From: Gramella jeungdoensis
GTDB lineage: Bacteria > Bacteroidota > Bacteroidia > Flavobacteriales > Flavobacteriaceae
Direction: 5' to 3'
Assembly (NCBI RefSeq): GCF_023805255.1
Contig: NZ_JAMSCK010000004.1
Coordinates: 62,001 to 126,000 of the forward strand
Length of the DNA stretch: 64,000 bases
Shown: in pieces, positions 33,581-42,088 of the stretch
Numbering within the stretch: position 1 is the first letter of the stretch
How the letters are laid out: every line of letters begins with the position of its first letter
Translations under genes and position numbers: made by a program
Notes under the pieces: model-generated
The model's input: the letters and a program-made list of their open reading frames with translations, nothing else
The model's database searches: none
What the model was told of the DNA's origin: nothing

Positions 33581-34864
33581 ATGAATAAGATTTTAAATCC
33601 TTCAAGGTCAGACTGGGCGGAGATCCTGAAAAGACCCACACAAACAGTGGCTGATATTGAACAAACCGTGAACCAGATCTTTGATGAGATCAAAACAAAA
33701 GGAAATTCGGCAGTAGCTAAATATACCGACCTGTTTGACGGAATTAAACTGGACAGTCTGATTGTGACTCCAGGAGAGATAGAAGAGGCTAAAATAGAGA
33801 TCTCTGCAGAACTGAAAGAGGCCATTCAGCTGGCAAAAGAGAATATTGAAAAATTCCACTCGGCGCAAACGACTCAAAAGGTAAGTGTTGAAACTACTAA
33901 TGGAGTAAGTTGCTGGCAGGAGAAAAAGCCAATACAAAAAGTAGGTTTATATATTCCCGGAGGAACTGCGCCTTTGTTCTCATCTATATTAATGCTGGCA
34001 ATACCGGCCAAACTTGCTGGTTGTGAAGAGATCATATTGTGCACTCCGCCGAATAAGGAAGGAAAGGTGAATTCAGCGATCCTTTACGCTGCAGAGCTAT
34101 GCGGAGTAACCCGGATCTTTAAGATTGGAGGCATCCAGGCTATTGGGGCGATGACTTTTGGTACTGAAGACGTTCCGCAGGTTTATAAAATTTTCGGGCC
34201 CGGAAACCAGTTTGTAACAGTGGCCAAACAACTTGCCACTAAATACCAGGTGGCCATAGATATGCCAGCCGGGCCTTCAGAATTGCTCATTTTTGCTGAT
34301 GAATCTGCTAAAGCAGCCTATGTAGCATCCGATTTACTGAGTCAGGCAGAACATGGAACAGATAGTCAGGTGATTCTGGTTTCAACCTCTGAAAAACTAC
34401 TGGATGAAGTTTCGGAAGAGATAGAAGTACAGATAAATGAATTACCGCGAAAGGATATCGCACAAAAAGCAATTGAAAACTCAAGACTTATTTTGGTTGA
34501 TTCTGATAATGAGGCTTTGGAGCTTATTAACGAATATGGCCCGGAACACTTTATTGTTTGCGCTGAGAATGAATCATTCTTCGTTGAAGGAATCGCAAAT
34601 GCAGGTTCTGTATTTATTGGAAATTATGCTCCAGAAAGTGCAGGCGACTATGCTTCCGGGACCAATCATACCTTACCTACCAACGGTTATGCAAAGCAGT
34701 ATAGCGGGGTAAATCTTGATAGTTTTTTGAAGACCATCACCTTTCAGAAGATCTCTGAGGATGGTATTAGAAAGATTGGGCCTTCAATCGAATTGTTAGC
34801 AGAGGCAGAAGGTCTTCAGGCTCACAAGAATGCGGTAAGTCTAAGATTAAAAGACCTGGAATAA
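33581..34864 (+). CDS. hisD: Histidinol dehydrogenase
   Basis: Last two oxidation steps, histidinol to histidine, with NAD and zinc. The 427-residue protein has the typical YIPGGTAPLFSSILMLAIPAKLAG, IFGPGNQFVTVAKQL, DMPAGPSELLIFAD and SQAEHGTDSQVIL (zinc ligands Gln/His), then EHFIVCAENE and the late NHTLPTNGYA with the second zinc-site histidine. The length is normal. It is 21 bases after hisG and its stop directly abuts the hisC start. Confidence 0.97.
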   Translation: MNKILNPSRSDWAEILKRPTQTVADIEQTVNQIFDEIKTKGNSAVAKYTDLFDGIKLDSLIVTPGEIEEAKIEISAELKEAIQLAKENIEKFHSAQTTQKVSVETTNGVSCWQEKKPIQKVGLYIPGGTAPLFSSILMLAIPAKLAGCEEIILCTPPNKEGKVNSAILYAAELCGVTRIFKIGGIQAIGAMTFGTEDVPQVYKIFGPGNQFVTVAKQLATKYQVAIDMPAGPSELLIFADESAKAAYVASDLLSQAEHGTDSQVILVSTSEKLLDEVSEEIEVQINELPRKDIAQKAIENSRLILVDSDNEALELINEYGPEHFIVCAENESFFVEGIANAGSVFIGNYAPESAGDYASGTNHTLPTNGYAKQYSGVNLDSFLKTITFQKISEDGIRKIGPSIELLAEAEGLQAHKNAVSLRLKDLE

Positions 34865-35917
34865 ATGAGCACATTTGATATAAATACCCTTGTTCGTAGC
34901 AATGTCGCTTCTTTGAAGCCTTACTCTTCGGCTCGGGATGAATTTAATACGCAGGGCACTGAAATGGTCTTTCTGGATGCTAATGAGAACCCTAATGATA
35001 CTGGGCTTAACCGCTATCCCGATCCTCAGCAGAATTTGCTCAAAGAAAGGCTTTCAGAAGTAAAGAATGTCCCGGCTGAAAATATTCTTCTCGGCAATGG
35101 GAGTGATGAAGTGCTGGATCTTATCTTCAGGGCCTTCTGTGAACCGGGAAAAGATAATATTATTTCCCTGCCGCCAACATATGGTATGTATAAGGTACTT
35201 GCAGATATCAACAATGTGGAAAATCGGGAGGTGCTTTTAAATCATGATTTTGAACCTGATGTGACGGCTATTCTGAACCAGGTGAATAAGAGTACAAAGA
35301 TCATTTTCCTTTGTTCACCTAATAATCCCTCCGGAAATTCTTTTCAGACTGAAAGGATTGAAAAGATTCTTGAAAACTTTGATGGCCTTGTGATAATCGA
35401 TGAAGCTTATATTGATTTTTCTGAAAAAGATAGCTGGACCAAAAAGCTTCAGGAATATCCAAATCTAATAGTTACACAAACCTTTTCGAAGGCTTATGGT
35501 ATGGCTGCAATAAGACTTGGAATTTTGTATGCATCCAAAGAAATCATAAGGATTTTGAACAGGATCAAACCTCCTTACAACGTTAATCAATTGACTCAAA
35601 ATGAGGCGCTTGAAGTTTTAAAAACTACAAAAGAAATAAAATTACAAGTATCTGATATACTAGGTGAAAAGAGGGATTTAATTAAAGAATTAGTTGAAGT
35701 TAATTTCATTTCAAAAGTTTATAAATCGGATACCAATTTTTTACTGATAGAAGTCGATAATGCCAATAAAAGATACGATCAATTGATCGACAAAGGCATA
35801 GTGGTTAGAAATAGGAGCAACCAACCATTATGTGAAAATTGCCTGCGAATAACGATAGGCACAAAAACCGAGAATAGAAAACTGATCACCGCTTTAAAAG
35901 AAATTGAAAATGACTAA
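34865..35917 (+). CDS. hisC: Histidinol-phosphate aminotransferase
   Basis: PLP enzyme converting imidazole-acetol phosphate to histidinol phosphate with glutamate. The 350-residue fold-type I aminotransferase shows LDANENPND near the start, [33 protein letters not shown] and the PLP lysine in [14 protein letters not shown], then the phosphate-site arginine in CLRITIGT. It starts at the base after the hisD stop and overlaps hisB by 8 bases. Confidence 0.97.
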   Translation: MSTFDINTLVRSNVASLKPYSSARDEFNTQGTEMVFLDANENPNDTGLNRYPDPQQNLLKERLSEVKNVPAENILLGNGSDEVLDLIFRAFCEPGKDNIISLPPTYGMYKVLADINNVENREVLLNHDFEPDVTAILNQVNKSTKIIFLCSPNNPSGNSFQTERIEKILENFDGLVIIDEAYIDFSEKDSWTKKLQEYPNLIVTQTFSKAYGMAAIRLGILYASKEIIRILNRIKPPYNVNQLTQNEALEVLKTTKEIKLQVSDILGEKRDLIKELVEVNFISKVYKSDTNFLLIEVDNANKRYDQLIDKGIVVRNRSNQPLCENCLRITIGTKTENRKLITALKEIEND

Positions 35918-37049
35918 AGTTTTATTCGTAGATCGAGACGGAACCCTTATACATGAGCCGGAAGATTACCAGATAGATAATCTGGACAAACTGGAATTTT
36001 ACCCCGAGGTTCTTACATATCTGGGAAAGATCGCCAAAGAGCTGGATTATGAGATCGTAATGGTGACCAATCAGGATGGGCTCGGAACCGAGAGTTTTCC
36101 TGAAAGTGATTTCTGGCCTATTCAGAATTTTATTATTAAGACTTTTAAAAATGAAGGAGTAATTTTTAAGGATATGCTTATAGATCGCACTTTTCCTGAA
36201 GAGAATGCGCCAACTCGAAAGCCCAGACTCGGACTTATGGAAGGAAAGTTCCTGAATAATGATAAATATGACCTTAAAAATTCCTTTATGATCGGTGACC
36301 GGCTTACCGATATTGAATTTGCTTTTAATTTTGGAGGGAAAGGTATTTTTATTGACAATCATGAAGATCTGGCCGCTGATGAAGTTGAAAATGATAAAAA
36401 AGAGATTGAAGATAATATCGTATTGAAGACTGATTCCTGGAAAGAGATCTATGAATTTCTGAAACTTCAGGACAGAACAGCTGAAATAACCAGAAAAACG
36501 AACGAAACAGACATTCAAATTGAACTTAACCTGGACGGTTCTGGGAAAAGCGAAATAGGCACCGGAATTGCCTTTTTTGACCATATGTTGGATCAGCTTG
36601 CCCGCCACGGACAAATGGATCTAAAAATTAAGGTAAATGGTGATCTGGAGGTGGATGAGCACCATACTATTGAAGATACGGCCATAGCACTTGGAGAAGT
36701 GTTTAGTCAGGCGCTTGGTAATAAGCTGGGAATCGAAAGATATGGTTTTTGCCTTCCCATGGATGATTGCCTTGCCCAAGTAGCGATTGACTTTGGAGGC
36801 CGTAACTGGATTGAATGGGATGCTGAATTTAAACGGGAGATGATAGGTAAGATGCCTACAGAAATGTTCTATCATTTCTTCAAATCATTTACCGATGGCG
36901 CTAAGGCCAATCTCAATGTTAAGGCAGAAGGGAAAAATGAACATCATAAGATAGAAGCAATTTTTAAGGCTTTCGCAAAAGCAATTAAAATGGCGGTAAA
37001 GAGAGATACCGAAAAAATGATACTTCCATCAACAAAAGGAATGCTTTAA
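35910..37049 (+). CDS. hisB: Bifunctional histidinol-phosphatase / imidazoleglycerol-phosphate dehydratase
   Basis: Two-domain enzyme for steps 6 and 8, 379 residues from the ATG at 35910 (an in-frame TTG at 35904 is less likely). The N-terminal HAD phosphatase has DRDGT with catalytic Asp8 and Asp10, and [12 protein letters not shown]. The E. coli zinc-loop cysteines are missing: the loop reads [17 protein letters not shown]. The dehydratase (about 190-379) has the manganese-binding [13 protein letters not shown] and [16 protein letters not shown]. It overlaps hisC by 8 bases and hisH by 1. Confidence 0.96.
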   Translation: MTKVLFVDRDGTLIHEPEDYQIDNLDKLEFYPEVLTYLGKIAKELDYEIVMVTNQDGLGTESFPESDFWPIQNFIIKTFKNEGVIFKDMLIDRTFPEENAPTRKPRLGLMEGKFLNNDKYDLKNSFMIGDRLTDIEFAFNFGGKGIFIDNHEDLAADEVENDKKEIEDNIVLKTDSWKEIYEFLKLQDRTAEITRKTNETDIQIELNLDGSGKSEIGTGIAFFDHMLDQLARHGQMDLKIKVNGDLEVDEHHTIEDTAIALGEVFSQALGNKLGIERYGFCLPMDDCLAQVAIDFGGRNWIEWDAEFKREMIGKMPTEMFYHFFKSFTDGAKANLNVKAEGKNEHHKIEAIFKAFAKAIKMAVKRDTEKMILPSTKGML

Positions 37050-37642
37050 TGAAAATTGTAATTATAGATTACGGAGCAGGAAATATACAAAGCATCAAAT
37101 TTGCTATCCAACGCCTGGGTTTTGAAGCTGTTTTAAGCAATAATGGCGAAGAGATAAAGAGTGCTGACAAAGTAATATTTCCGGGAGTTGGAGAAGCAGG
37201 AAGCGCCATGAGGATGCTAAAATCCACCGGGCTTGATAGCCTAATTCCTGAGCTAAAACAGCCTGTTCTCGGTATTTGCCTGGGAATGCAGCTAATGTGC
37301 AATCATTCAGAGGAAGGAGACACTCAGGGACTCGGGATATTTGATGCCGAAGTCAAAAGGTTTGATAGTAAGGTTAAGGTACCACAGATCGGCTGGAATC
37401 AGATCACTAATCTTGAAACTCACCTTTTTGATAAGGTTGAGGATGGCGAATATGTTTATCTGGTTCATAGTTATTATGTACCGGAATGTGAAGATGAAAT
37501 AGCCCGGACTGAATATGGTGTTAATTACTCAACGGCCTTACACCGAAATAATTTTTATGGTGTTCAGTTCCATCCGGAAAAAAGCAGCAAAACTGGAGAA
37601 CAAATCCTTAAGAATTTCTTGAAATTAGATTTACGAAGTTAG
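37049..37642 (+). CDS. hisH: Imidazole glycerol phosphate synthase, glutaminase subunit
   Basis: Class I glutamine amidotransferase that feeds ammonia to HisF. The 197-residue protein has the oxyanion segment FPGVGEAGSAM, the nucleophile Cys in LGICLGMQLM, and the His/Glu pair in QFHPEKSSKTG. The ATG overlaps the hisB stop by one base. The conserved partner hisA/hisF order is interrupted just after this gene by the four-helix-bundle ORF. Confidence 0.97.
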   Translation: MKIVIIDYGAGNIQSIKFAIQRLGFEAVLSNNGEEIKSADKVIFPGVGEAGSAMRMLKSTGLDSLIPELKQPVLGICLGMQLMCNHSEEGDTQGLGIFDAEVKRFDSKVKVPQIGWNQITNLETHLFDKVEDGEYVYLVHSYYVPECEDEIARTEYGVNYSTALHRNNFYGVQFHPEKSSKTGEQILKNFLKLDLRS

Positions 37643-38050
37643 AAGTACGAAAAAAAGGAATATGAGAAATTTGAAGGATAGAACTAAGCAATTTGCAGTC
37701 GACTGTTGGAAATTTTGTGCACAGTTACCTCATTCCCGAGAATATAATGCTTACGTAAATCAGCTAATAAGATCTTCAAGCTCGGTAGGAGCCAATTATC
37801 GTGCAGCTCAGCGAGCAAAATCAAATGCTGATTTTATAAACAAATTAAAAATAGTAGAAGAGGAAGCAGATGAGAGCATGTATTTTTTGGAAATTTTAAT
37901 TGAAGTTCTGGATAATGATGTTGAAAAAGCTAAAATTTTACATGCGGAATGCAATGAAATAATTTCCATTATAGTTTCGGCGATCAATACAACAAAAAGA
38001 AAAATAAATAAATGAAAATTTCGTATTTCCCAATTCTAAAATCGTACTTC
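37642..38050. repeat. Inverted repeat pair flanking the four-helix-bundle gene
   Basis: GAAGTACGA (37642-37650) is the exact complement of TCGTACTTC (38042-38050). These, with related TACGAA-type words nearby (ACGAAG at 37633-37638, TTTCGTATTTCC at 38019-38030), bracket the inserted gene. The left copy begins at the last base of the hisH stop. They look like the ends of an inserted unit. Confidence 0.55.
37662..38015 (+). CDS. Four-helix-bundle protein (23S rRNA intervening-sequence / S23 family) inserted in the his operon
   Basis: A 117-residue all-helical protein of the family first described in 23S rRNA intervening sequences. Typical features are [20 protein letters not shown] at the N-terminus, [20 protein letters not shown] (hallmark Q[18 protein letters not shown] motif) and [19 protein letters not shown]. 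The molecular function is unclear; relatives form pentamers and some bind nucleic acid (Avd of diversity-generating retroelements). It has nothing to do with histidine synthesis, sits between hisH and hisA, and is bracketed by inverted repeats, which marks it as a probable insertion that kept the operon transcribed. Confidence 0.9.
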   Translation: MRNLKDRTKQFAVDCWKFCAQLPHSREYNAYVNQLIRSSSSVGANYRAAQRAKSNADFINKLKIVEEEADESMYFLEILIEVLDNDVEKAKILHAECNEIISIIVSAINTTKRKINK

Positions 38051-38052
38051 AA

Positions 38053-38778
38053 ATGAGAATCATTCCCGCAATAGATATTATTGAAGGCAAATGTGTGAGA
38101 CTCTCCAAGGGAGATTATGACACAAAAAAGATCTATAATGAAAACCCATTAGAGGTGGCTAAATCCTTTGAAGCTCACGGAATTGAATATTTACATCTCG
38201 TAGATCTTGACGGAGCGAAATCCAGTCATATTGTAAATTATAAGATCCTGGAGCGAATAGCTTCTAAGACCAGTCTGAAAGTGGATTTTGGCGGCGGATT
38301 AAAATCTGATGAGGATCTAAAGGTCGCTTTTGAAAGCGGAGCCAACCAGATCACCGGTGGAAGTATCGCAGTAAAGAATGCCGAATTGTTTCAGAGCTGG
38401 ATCCAAAAATATGGTTCTGAAAAGATTATTCTTGGAGCCGACGCCAAGGATAGAAAGATAGCCGTTTCGGGCTGGCTTGAAGATTCACATAAGGAGATCA
38501 TTCCATTTATTCAGAACTATGAGAAAGACGGGGTTAAATATGTGATCTGTACCGATATTTCGAAGGATGGGATGCTGGAAGGTCCGTCATTTGAGTTATA
38601 TGAAGAGATCTTATCTGAAACGGAAGATATCAGTCTGATCGCCAGTGGTGGAATTTCAGAATTCGATGAATTGCCTAAACTTGATGAATTGGGCTGTGAG
38701 GGAGTCATTATTGGAAAAGCGATCTATGAGAACAGAATAAGTTTAAAGCAATTGGAGAATTTTATTCTAAATAGTTAA
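38053..38778 (+). CDS. hisA: ProFAR isomerase
   Basis: 1-(5-phosphoribosyl)-5-[(5-phosphoribosylamino)methylideneamino]imidazole-4-carboxamide isomerase, an internal sugar isomerisation in the middle of the pathway. The 241-residue TIM barrel has catalytic Asp8 in [14 protein letters not shown], the phosphate-binding loop VDFGGGLKS, catalytic Asp in [14 protein letters not shown], and [12 protein letters not shown]. It begins 37 bases after the inserted gene. Confidence 0.96.
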   Translation: MRIIPAIDIIEGKCVRLSKGDYDTKKIYNENPLEVAKSFEAHGIEYLHLVDLDGAKSSHIVNYKILERIASKTSLKVDFGGGLKSDEDLKVAFESGANQITGGSIAVKNAELFQSWIQKYGSEKIILGADAKDRKIAVSGWLEDSHKEIIPFIQNYEKDGVKYVICTDISKDGMLEGPSFELYEEILSETEDISLIASGGISEFDELPKLDELGCEGVIIGKAIYENRISLKQLENFILNS

Positions 38779-38783
38779 AACTG

Positions 38784-38853
38784 GTCACCCTGTCCCGATA
38801 GCTATCGGGATATTTCAGGGTCTCAGGAGAAGCTGAAACAAGTTCAGCTTGAC
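38784..38853 (+). repeat. Palindromic intergenic repeat, copy 1 (hisA-hisF gap)
   Basis: The unit begins GTCA and ends TTGAC. It holds the perfect 18-bp palindrome TCCCGATAGCTATCGGGA (38793-38810) inside a left hairpin CCCTG...CAGGG, and a right hairpin AAGCTGAA...TTCAGCTT (38830-38850). Its plan matches the repeat at 39680-39747, so both belong to one family of mobile or dispersed palindromic repeats. Confidence 0.75.
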
Positions 38854-38894
38854 AAAATAAAACATAAAAAAGGAATTCTAAGACCTTATAAAAA

Positions 38895-39650
38895 ATGCTA
38901 ACAAAAAGAATCATTCCGTGTCTGGATATCAAAAATGGGAGAACCGTGAAGGGTGTCAATTTTGTCGACCTCAGGGATGCCGGAGATCCTGTGGAACTGG
39001 CGGCAGCCTATGCCGAAGAGGGGGCTGATGAGCTGGTCTTCCTAGATATCTCAGCTACCGAAGAAAAGAGAAAGACCCTGGCTAAACTCGTTCTGGATGT
39101 TGCCGAGCAGCTGAATATTCCATTTACGGTAGGAGGAGGTATCTCCTCGGTAGAAGATGTGGATATATTGCTGAAGAATGGTGCTGACAAGGTTTCGATC
39201 AATTCTTCAGCGGTTAAAAGGCCTGATCTTATTAATAAGCTTTCTGAAAAATTCGGGAGCCAGTGTGTGGTTGTGGCTATTGATGCCAAGAATATTGATG
39301 GAAAATGGAAAGTTCACCTGGTGGGAGGAAAAGTCCCAACAGACCTAGATCTTTTTGAATGGGCTAAGGAAGTAGAGCAACGCGGAGCGGGAGAAATACT
39401 TTTTACTTCCATGGATCATGATGGAACCAAAAATGGGTTTGCCAATGAAGCTCTGGCTAGGCTTTCAGATGAATTGAATATACCTATTATCGCATCAGGT
39501 GGAGCTGGTAACATTCAGCATTTTCAGGATACCTTTCAGAAGGGTAAGGCCGATGCGGCCCTGGCTGCCAGTGTTTTTCATTTCAAGGAGATCGAAATCT
39601 GGGAACTGAAAAGAAAATTACGGTCAGCTGGAATTCCCATGAGAATATAA
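38895..39650 (+). CDS. hisF: Imidazole glycerol phosphate synthase, cyclase subunit
   Basis: Cyclase that uses HisH-supplied ammonia to close the imidazole ring and release AICAR. The 251-residue TIM barrel has catalytic Asp11 in [15 protein letters not shown], the phosphate loop TVGGGISS, catalytic Asp in [14 protein letters not shown], and [12 protein letters not shown]. It is separated from hisA by a 116-base gap filled with a palindromic repeat. Confidence 0.97.
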   Translation: MLTKRIIPCLDIKNGRTVKGVNFVDLRDAGDPVELAAAYAEEGADELVFLDISATEEKRKTLAKLVLDVAEQLNIPFTVGGGISSVEDVDILLKNGADKVSINSSAVKRPDLINKLSEKFGSQCVVVAIDAKNIDGKWKVHLVGGKVPTDLDLFEWAKEVEQRGAGEILFTSMDHDGTKNGFANEALARLSDELNIPIIASGGAGNIQHFQDTFQKGKADAALAASVFHFKEIEIWELKRKLRSAGIPMRI

Positions 39651-39679
39651 AAATCGATATTTAAATTATTAACCCATTC

Positions 39680-39747
39680 GTCATGCTGAATTTATTTCAG
39701 CATCTCATTATATCTAAAAAAAGATCCTGAAATAAGTTCAGGATGAC
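39680..39747 (+). repeat. Palindromic intergenic repeat, copy 2 (hisF-hisIE gap)
   Basis: The unit runs from GTCATGCTGAA to TTCAGGATGAC. The left hairpin is TGCTGAA / TTTCAGCA (39684-39702) and the right hairpin is ATCCTGAA / TTCAGGAT (39724-39744). Both ends (GTCA..., ...TGAC) and the two-hairpin plan match copy 1. Confidence 0.75.
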
Positions 39748-39770
39748 CTAATACAGAATACATAAGAATT

Positions 39771-40391
39771 ATGAATATAGATTTCAATAAAAATTCAGAT
39801 GGACTGGTTCCTGCAATTATTCAGGATGCAAGAACAAGAAAGGTTTTAATGCTTGGCTACATGAACGAGGAGGCCTTCCTTAAGACAAACCGTACCAAAA
39901 AAGTAACATTTTACAGTCGGACGAAAAAGCGGTTATGGACCAAAGGAGAGGAAAGCGGAAATTTTCTAAACCTGGTAGATATCAAGCTGGATTGTGATAA
40001 TGATACCTTACTGATACAGGTAAAACCTGAAGGACCGGTGTGTCATAAAGGAACAGATACCTGCTGGGCCGAGGAAAATAAGGTGGAATATGGCTTTCTT
40101 TCAAAACTGGAAGGCATTATAGCCCAACGCCAGAAGTTAAGTGAAACTGAACCGAAACTGAGAAAGGAAAACGAATCCAGCTATGTGGTCTCCCTTTTTG
40201 ATGAAGGGATCAATAAGATTGCTCAGAAAGTAGGAGAGGAGGCTGTTGAGACAGTAATAGAAGCCAAGGATAATAATGATGAGCTTTTCTTAAATGAGAG
40301 TGCAGACCTCCTTTTTCATTATTTGATACTTTTAAAAGCCAAAGGTTTTGAATTAAGGGATATTGTAAAAGTATTAGAGGAAAGGCATTAA
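39771..40391 (+). CDS. hisIE: Bifunctional phosphoribosyl-AMP cyclohydrolase / phosphoribosyl-ATP pyrophosphatase
   Basis: Steps 2 and 3 of the pathway in one 206-residue protein. The HisI part (1-115) has MLGYMNEEAF, the metal-binding DIKLDCDNDTLLIQV and the Cys pair in GPVCHKGTDTCW. The HisE part (about 118-206) is helical with KVGEEAVETVIEAKDNN and ADLLFHYLILL. It ends the operon and overlaps the convergent pirin gene by 4 bases; I see no terminator between them. Confidence 0.96.
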   Translation: MNIDFNKNSDGLVPAIIQDARTRKVLMLGYMNEEAFLKTNRTKKVTFYSRTKKRLWTKGEESGNFLNLVDIKLDCDNDTLLIQVKPEGPVCHKGTDTCWAEENKVEYGFLSKLEGIIAQRQKLSETEPKLRKENESSYVVSLFDEGINKIAQKVGEEAVETVIEAKDNNDELFLNESADLLFHYLILLKAKGFELRDIVKVLEERH

Positions 40392-41242
40392 TCCTCCCAG
40401 CTCCCCATTTTTCCAGCCTTATAATCTTCATAGGCCTGACGGATCTCTTCTTCAGAATTCATGACGAAAGGGCCGCCAAAAACTACCTTTTCTTCGAAAG
40501 GTTTGGCGTGTCCTAATAAGAGTATACTTTTATCATTGGCTGAGATATTAAGTTTCTCGTGATTTTTTGAGAATTCGGCGAGGTGAAGTTCAGGAACATT
40601 GATTTCGTTCACCTCAAGTTCTCCTCTTACCACATAGAAGAAAATATTATCAGTTTTAGGGATTTCAAGTTCAACTTTTGAACTGTCTTCAAATTCCACA
40701 ATAGAAAGATCAACCGAGGTAGGCGTATCGAATGCGCCACGAATCCCTTTAAAATTTCCGGAAACCACACGTGCCTTCACGGTTTCTTCTTTATTTTTCC
40801 AAGTGGAGATCCTGTCTTCCTGAACTCCACGATAACTGGGAGCCATCATCTTTAAACGTTTAGGAAGATTTACCCATAACTGAAGAAGTTCAAGCGGCCC
40901 TCCTTCTTTTTTAAACTTTTCAGAAGACACTTCGGCATGAATTAATCCTTTTCCGGCGGTCATCCACTGCACTCCGCCACTTTCTATCACACTATAATTT
41001 CCATCACTATCCTTATGGGCGATATCGCCTTCAAGGATAAACGTAACCGTTTCCATACCTCTATGAGGATGAGGCCCAAAGGGCAACCCATTATTGTTAG
41101 GTGGATAGACCTGCGGTCCGTGATGATTCAGAAAAATGAAAGGATCTATCATTTGTAGATTCCGGCTTGGTAGGGGAGACCAGGTTTCAAGATCTCCCAT
41201 GGGCCTGTATTCTGCCTTATGAACTTTTTTGATATTCCTCAT
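40388..41242 (-). CDS. Pirin-family cupin protein
   Basis: A 284-residue bicupin of the pirin family. The N-terminal cupin holds metal ligands in FGPHPHRGMETVTFILEGDI and the motif GGVQWMTAGKGLIHAEVS, including the His and Glu that bind iron. Bacterial pirins include quercetin dioxygenases and redox-dependent regulators; the role here is not determined. It starts 6 bases after the NYN-LOTUS gene, so they form a two-gene unit converging on hisIE. Confidence 0.92.
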   Translation of the reverse strand: MRNIKKVHKAEYRPMGDLETWSPLPSRNLQMIDPFIFLNHHGPQVYPPNNNGLPFGPHPHRGMETVTFILEGDIAHKDSDGNYSVIESGGVQWMTAGKGLIHAEVSSEKFKKEGGPLELLQLWVNLPKRLKMMAPSYRGVQEDRISTWKNKEETVKARVVSGNFKGIRGAFDTPTSVDLSIVEFEDSSKVELEIPKTDNIFFYVVRGELEVNEINVPELHLAEFSKNHEKLNISANDKSILLLGHAKPFEEKVVFGGPFVMNSEEEIRQAYEDYKAGKMGSWED

Positions 41243-41248
41243 CTTATT

Positions 41249-41983
41249 CTATTTATTACGCACGTAAATAAGCTTGAATTTGGAATTTGCATTTTCTCTT
41301 GATTCGATCTCGAATTTATTGATCGAGTTGATCATGGGAGTTAGTTTCTGAAAACCATAGTTCCTGGAATCGAAATTTGGCTGTTTTTTCTGAAGAAGGC
41401 TACCTACATCTCCCAGGAATGCCCAGCCATCTTCATCTGCAACATCTGAAATGGTTTGGGAGATAAGCCGGATTACCTTTGGAGTGATCTTATCAACATT
41501 CGGTTTTTTCGAAGCTTTATCTTTGCTTTTATCCGTTTCTGATTCCTTGGTTTGATCTTTAAGGATCTCGATATAGATAAATTTATCACAGGCTACAATG
41601 AAAGGGTCTGGAGTCTTCTTTTCGCCAATACCTATTACTTTCATACTGGCTTCGCGCAGGCGGGTAGCCAGGCGGGTGAAGTCAGAATCACTGGAAACAA
41701 GGCAGAATCCGTCGACTTTGTTTGAGTATAAAATGTCCATTGCATCTATGATCATGGCGGAATCTGTCGCGTTCTTACCCTGGGTGTAACCATATTGCTG
41801 AATGGGATGTATCGCATTTTCAAGAAGAACATTCTTCCATTTATTCAAATGTGGCTTTGTCCAGTCACCATAAATACGTTTGATAGTAGGATTTCCATAT
41901 TTGGCGATTTCCTCCATCATCTCTTTTACATGAGCCGAAGGAATATTATCACCATCTATGAGTACTGCAAGATTGGTTTCCAT
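41249..41983 (-). CDS. NYN-domain putative RNase with LOTUS/OST-HTH domain
   Basis: A 244-residue protein. The NYN (PIN-like) nuclease domain occupies residues 1-150: NLAVLIDGDNIP gives the first acidic residues, NATDSAMIIDAMDILYS the second, and LVSSDSDFTRLATRLRE the third, so the metal site seems complete. A charged linker (KESETDKSKDKASKKPNV) follows, then a LOTUS/OST-HTH domain (about 170-244, DEDGWAFLGDVGSLLQKKQP) thought to bind RNA. The architecture resembles LabA/DUF88 proteins. RNA degradation is inferred; the target is unknown. Confidence 0.88.
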   Translation of the reverse strand: METNLAVLIDGDNIPSAHVKEMMEEIAKYGNPTIKRIYGDWTKPHLNKWKNVLLENAIHPIQQYGYTQGKNATDSAMIIDAMDILYSNKVDGFCLVSSDSDFTRLATRLREASMKVIGIGEKKTPDPFIVACDKFIYIEILKDQTKESETDKSKDKASKKPNVDKITPKVIRLISQTISDVADEDGWAFLGDVGSLLQKKQPNFDSRNYGFQKLTPMINSINKFEIESRENANSKFKLIYVRNK

Positions 41984-42055
41984 TAAATGTTTGTTTTAGG
42001 GAGACTAAAGTTAAGCGTATTATTTAATATATGTCTTTGAATTGAATAAAATGAA

Positions 42056-42081
42056 GAAGGCCTTTAATGATACAGGCCTTC
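42056..42081 (-). terminator. Hairpin terminator after the baeRF-like gene
   Basis: GAAGGCCT (42056-42063) and AGGCCTTC (42074-42081) form a perfect 8-bp stem with a 10-base loop. It lies just past the stop at 42089 on the minus strand. The following T-run is short. Confidence 0.65.
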
Positions 42082-42088
42082 CAAAATT

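Noticed and set aside
35922-36614. 230-codon minus-strand open frame inside hisB
   Set aside because: Lies wholly within the clear hisB coding region on the other strand; its composition is the mirror of hisB and it has no recognisable family.
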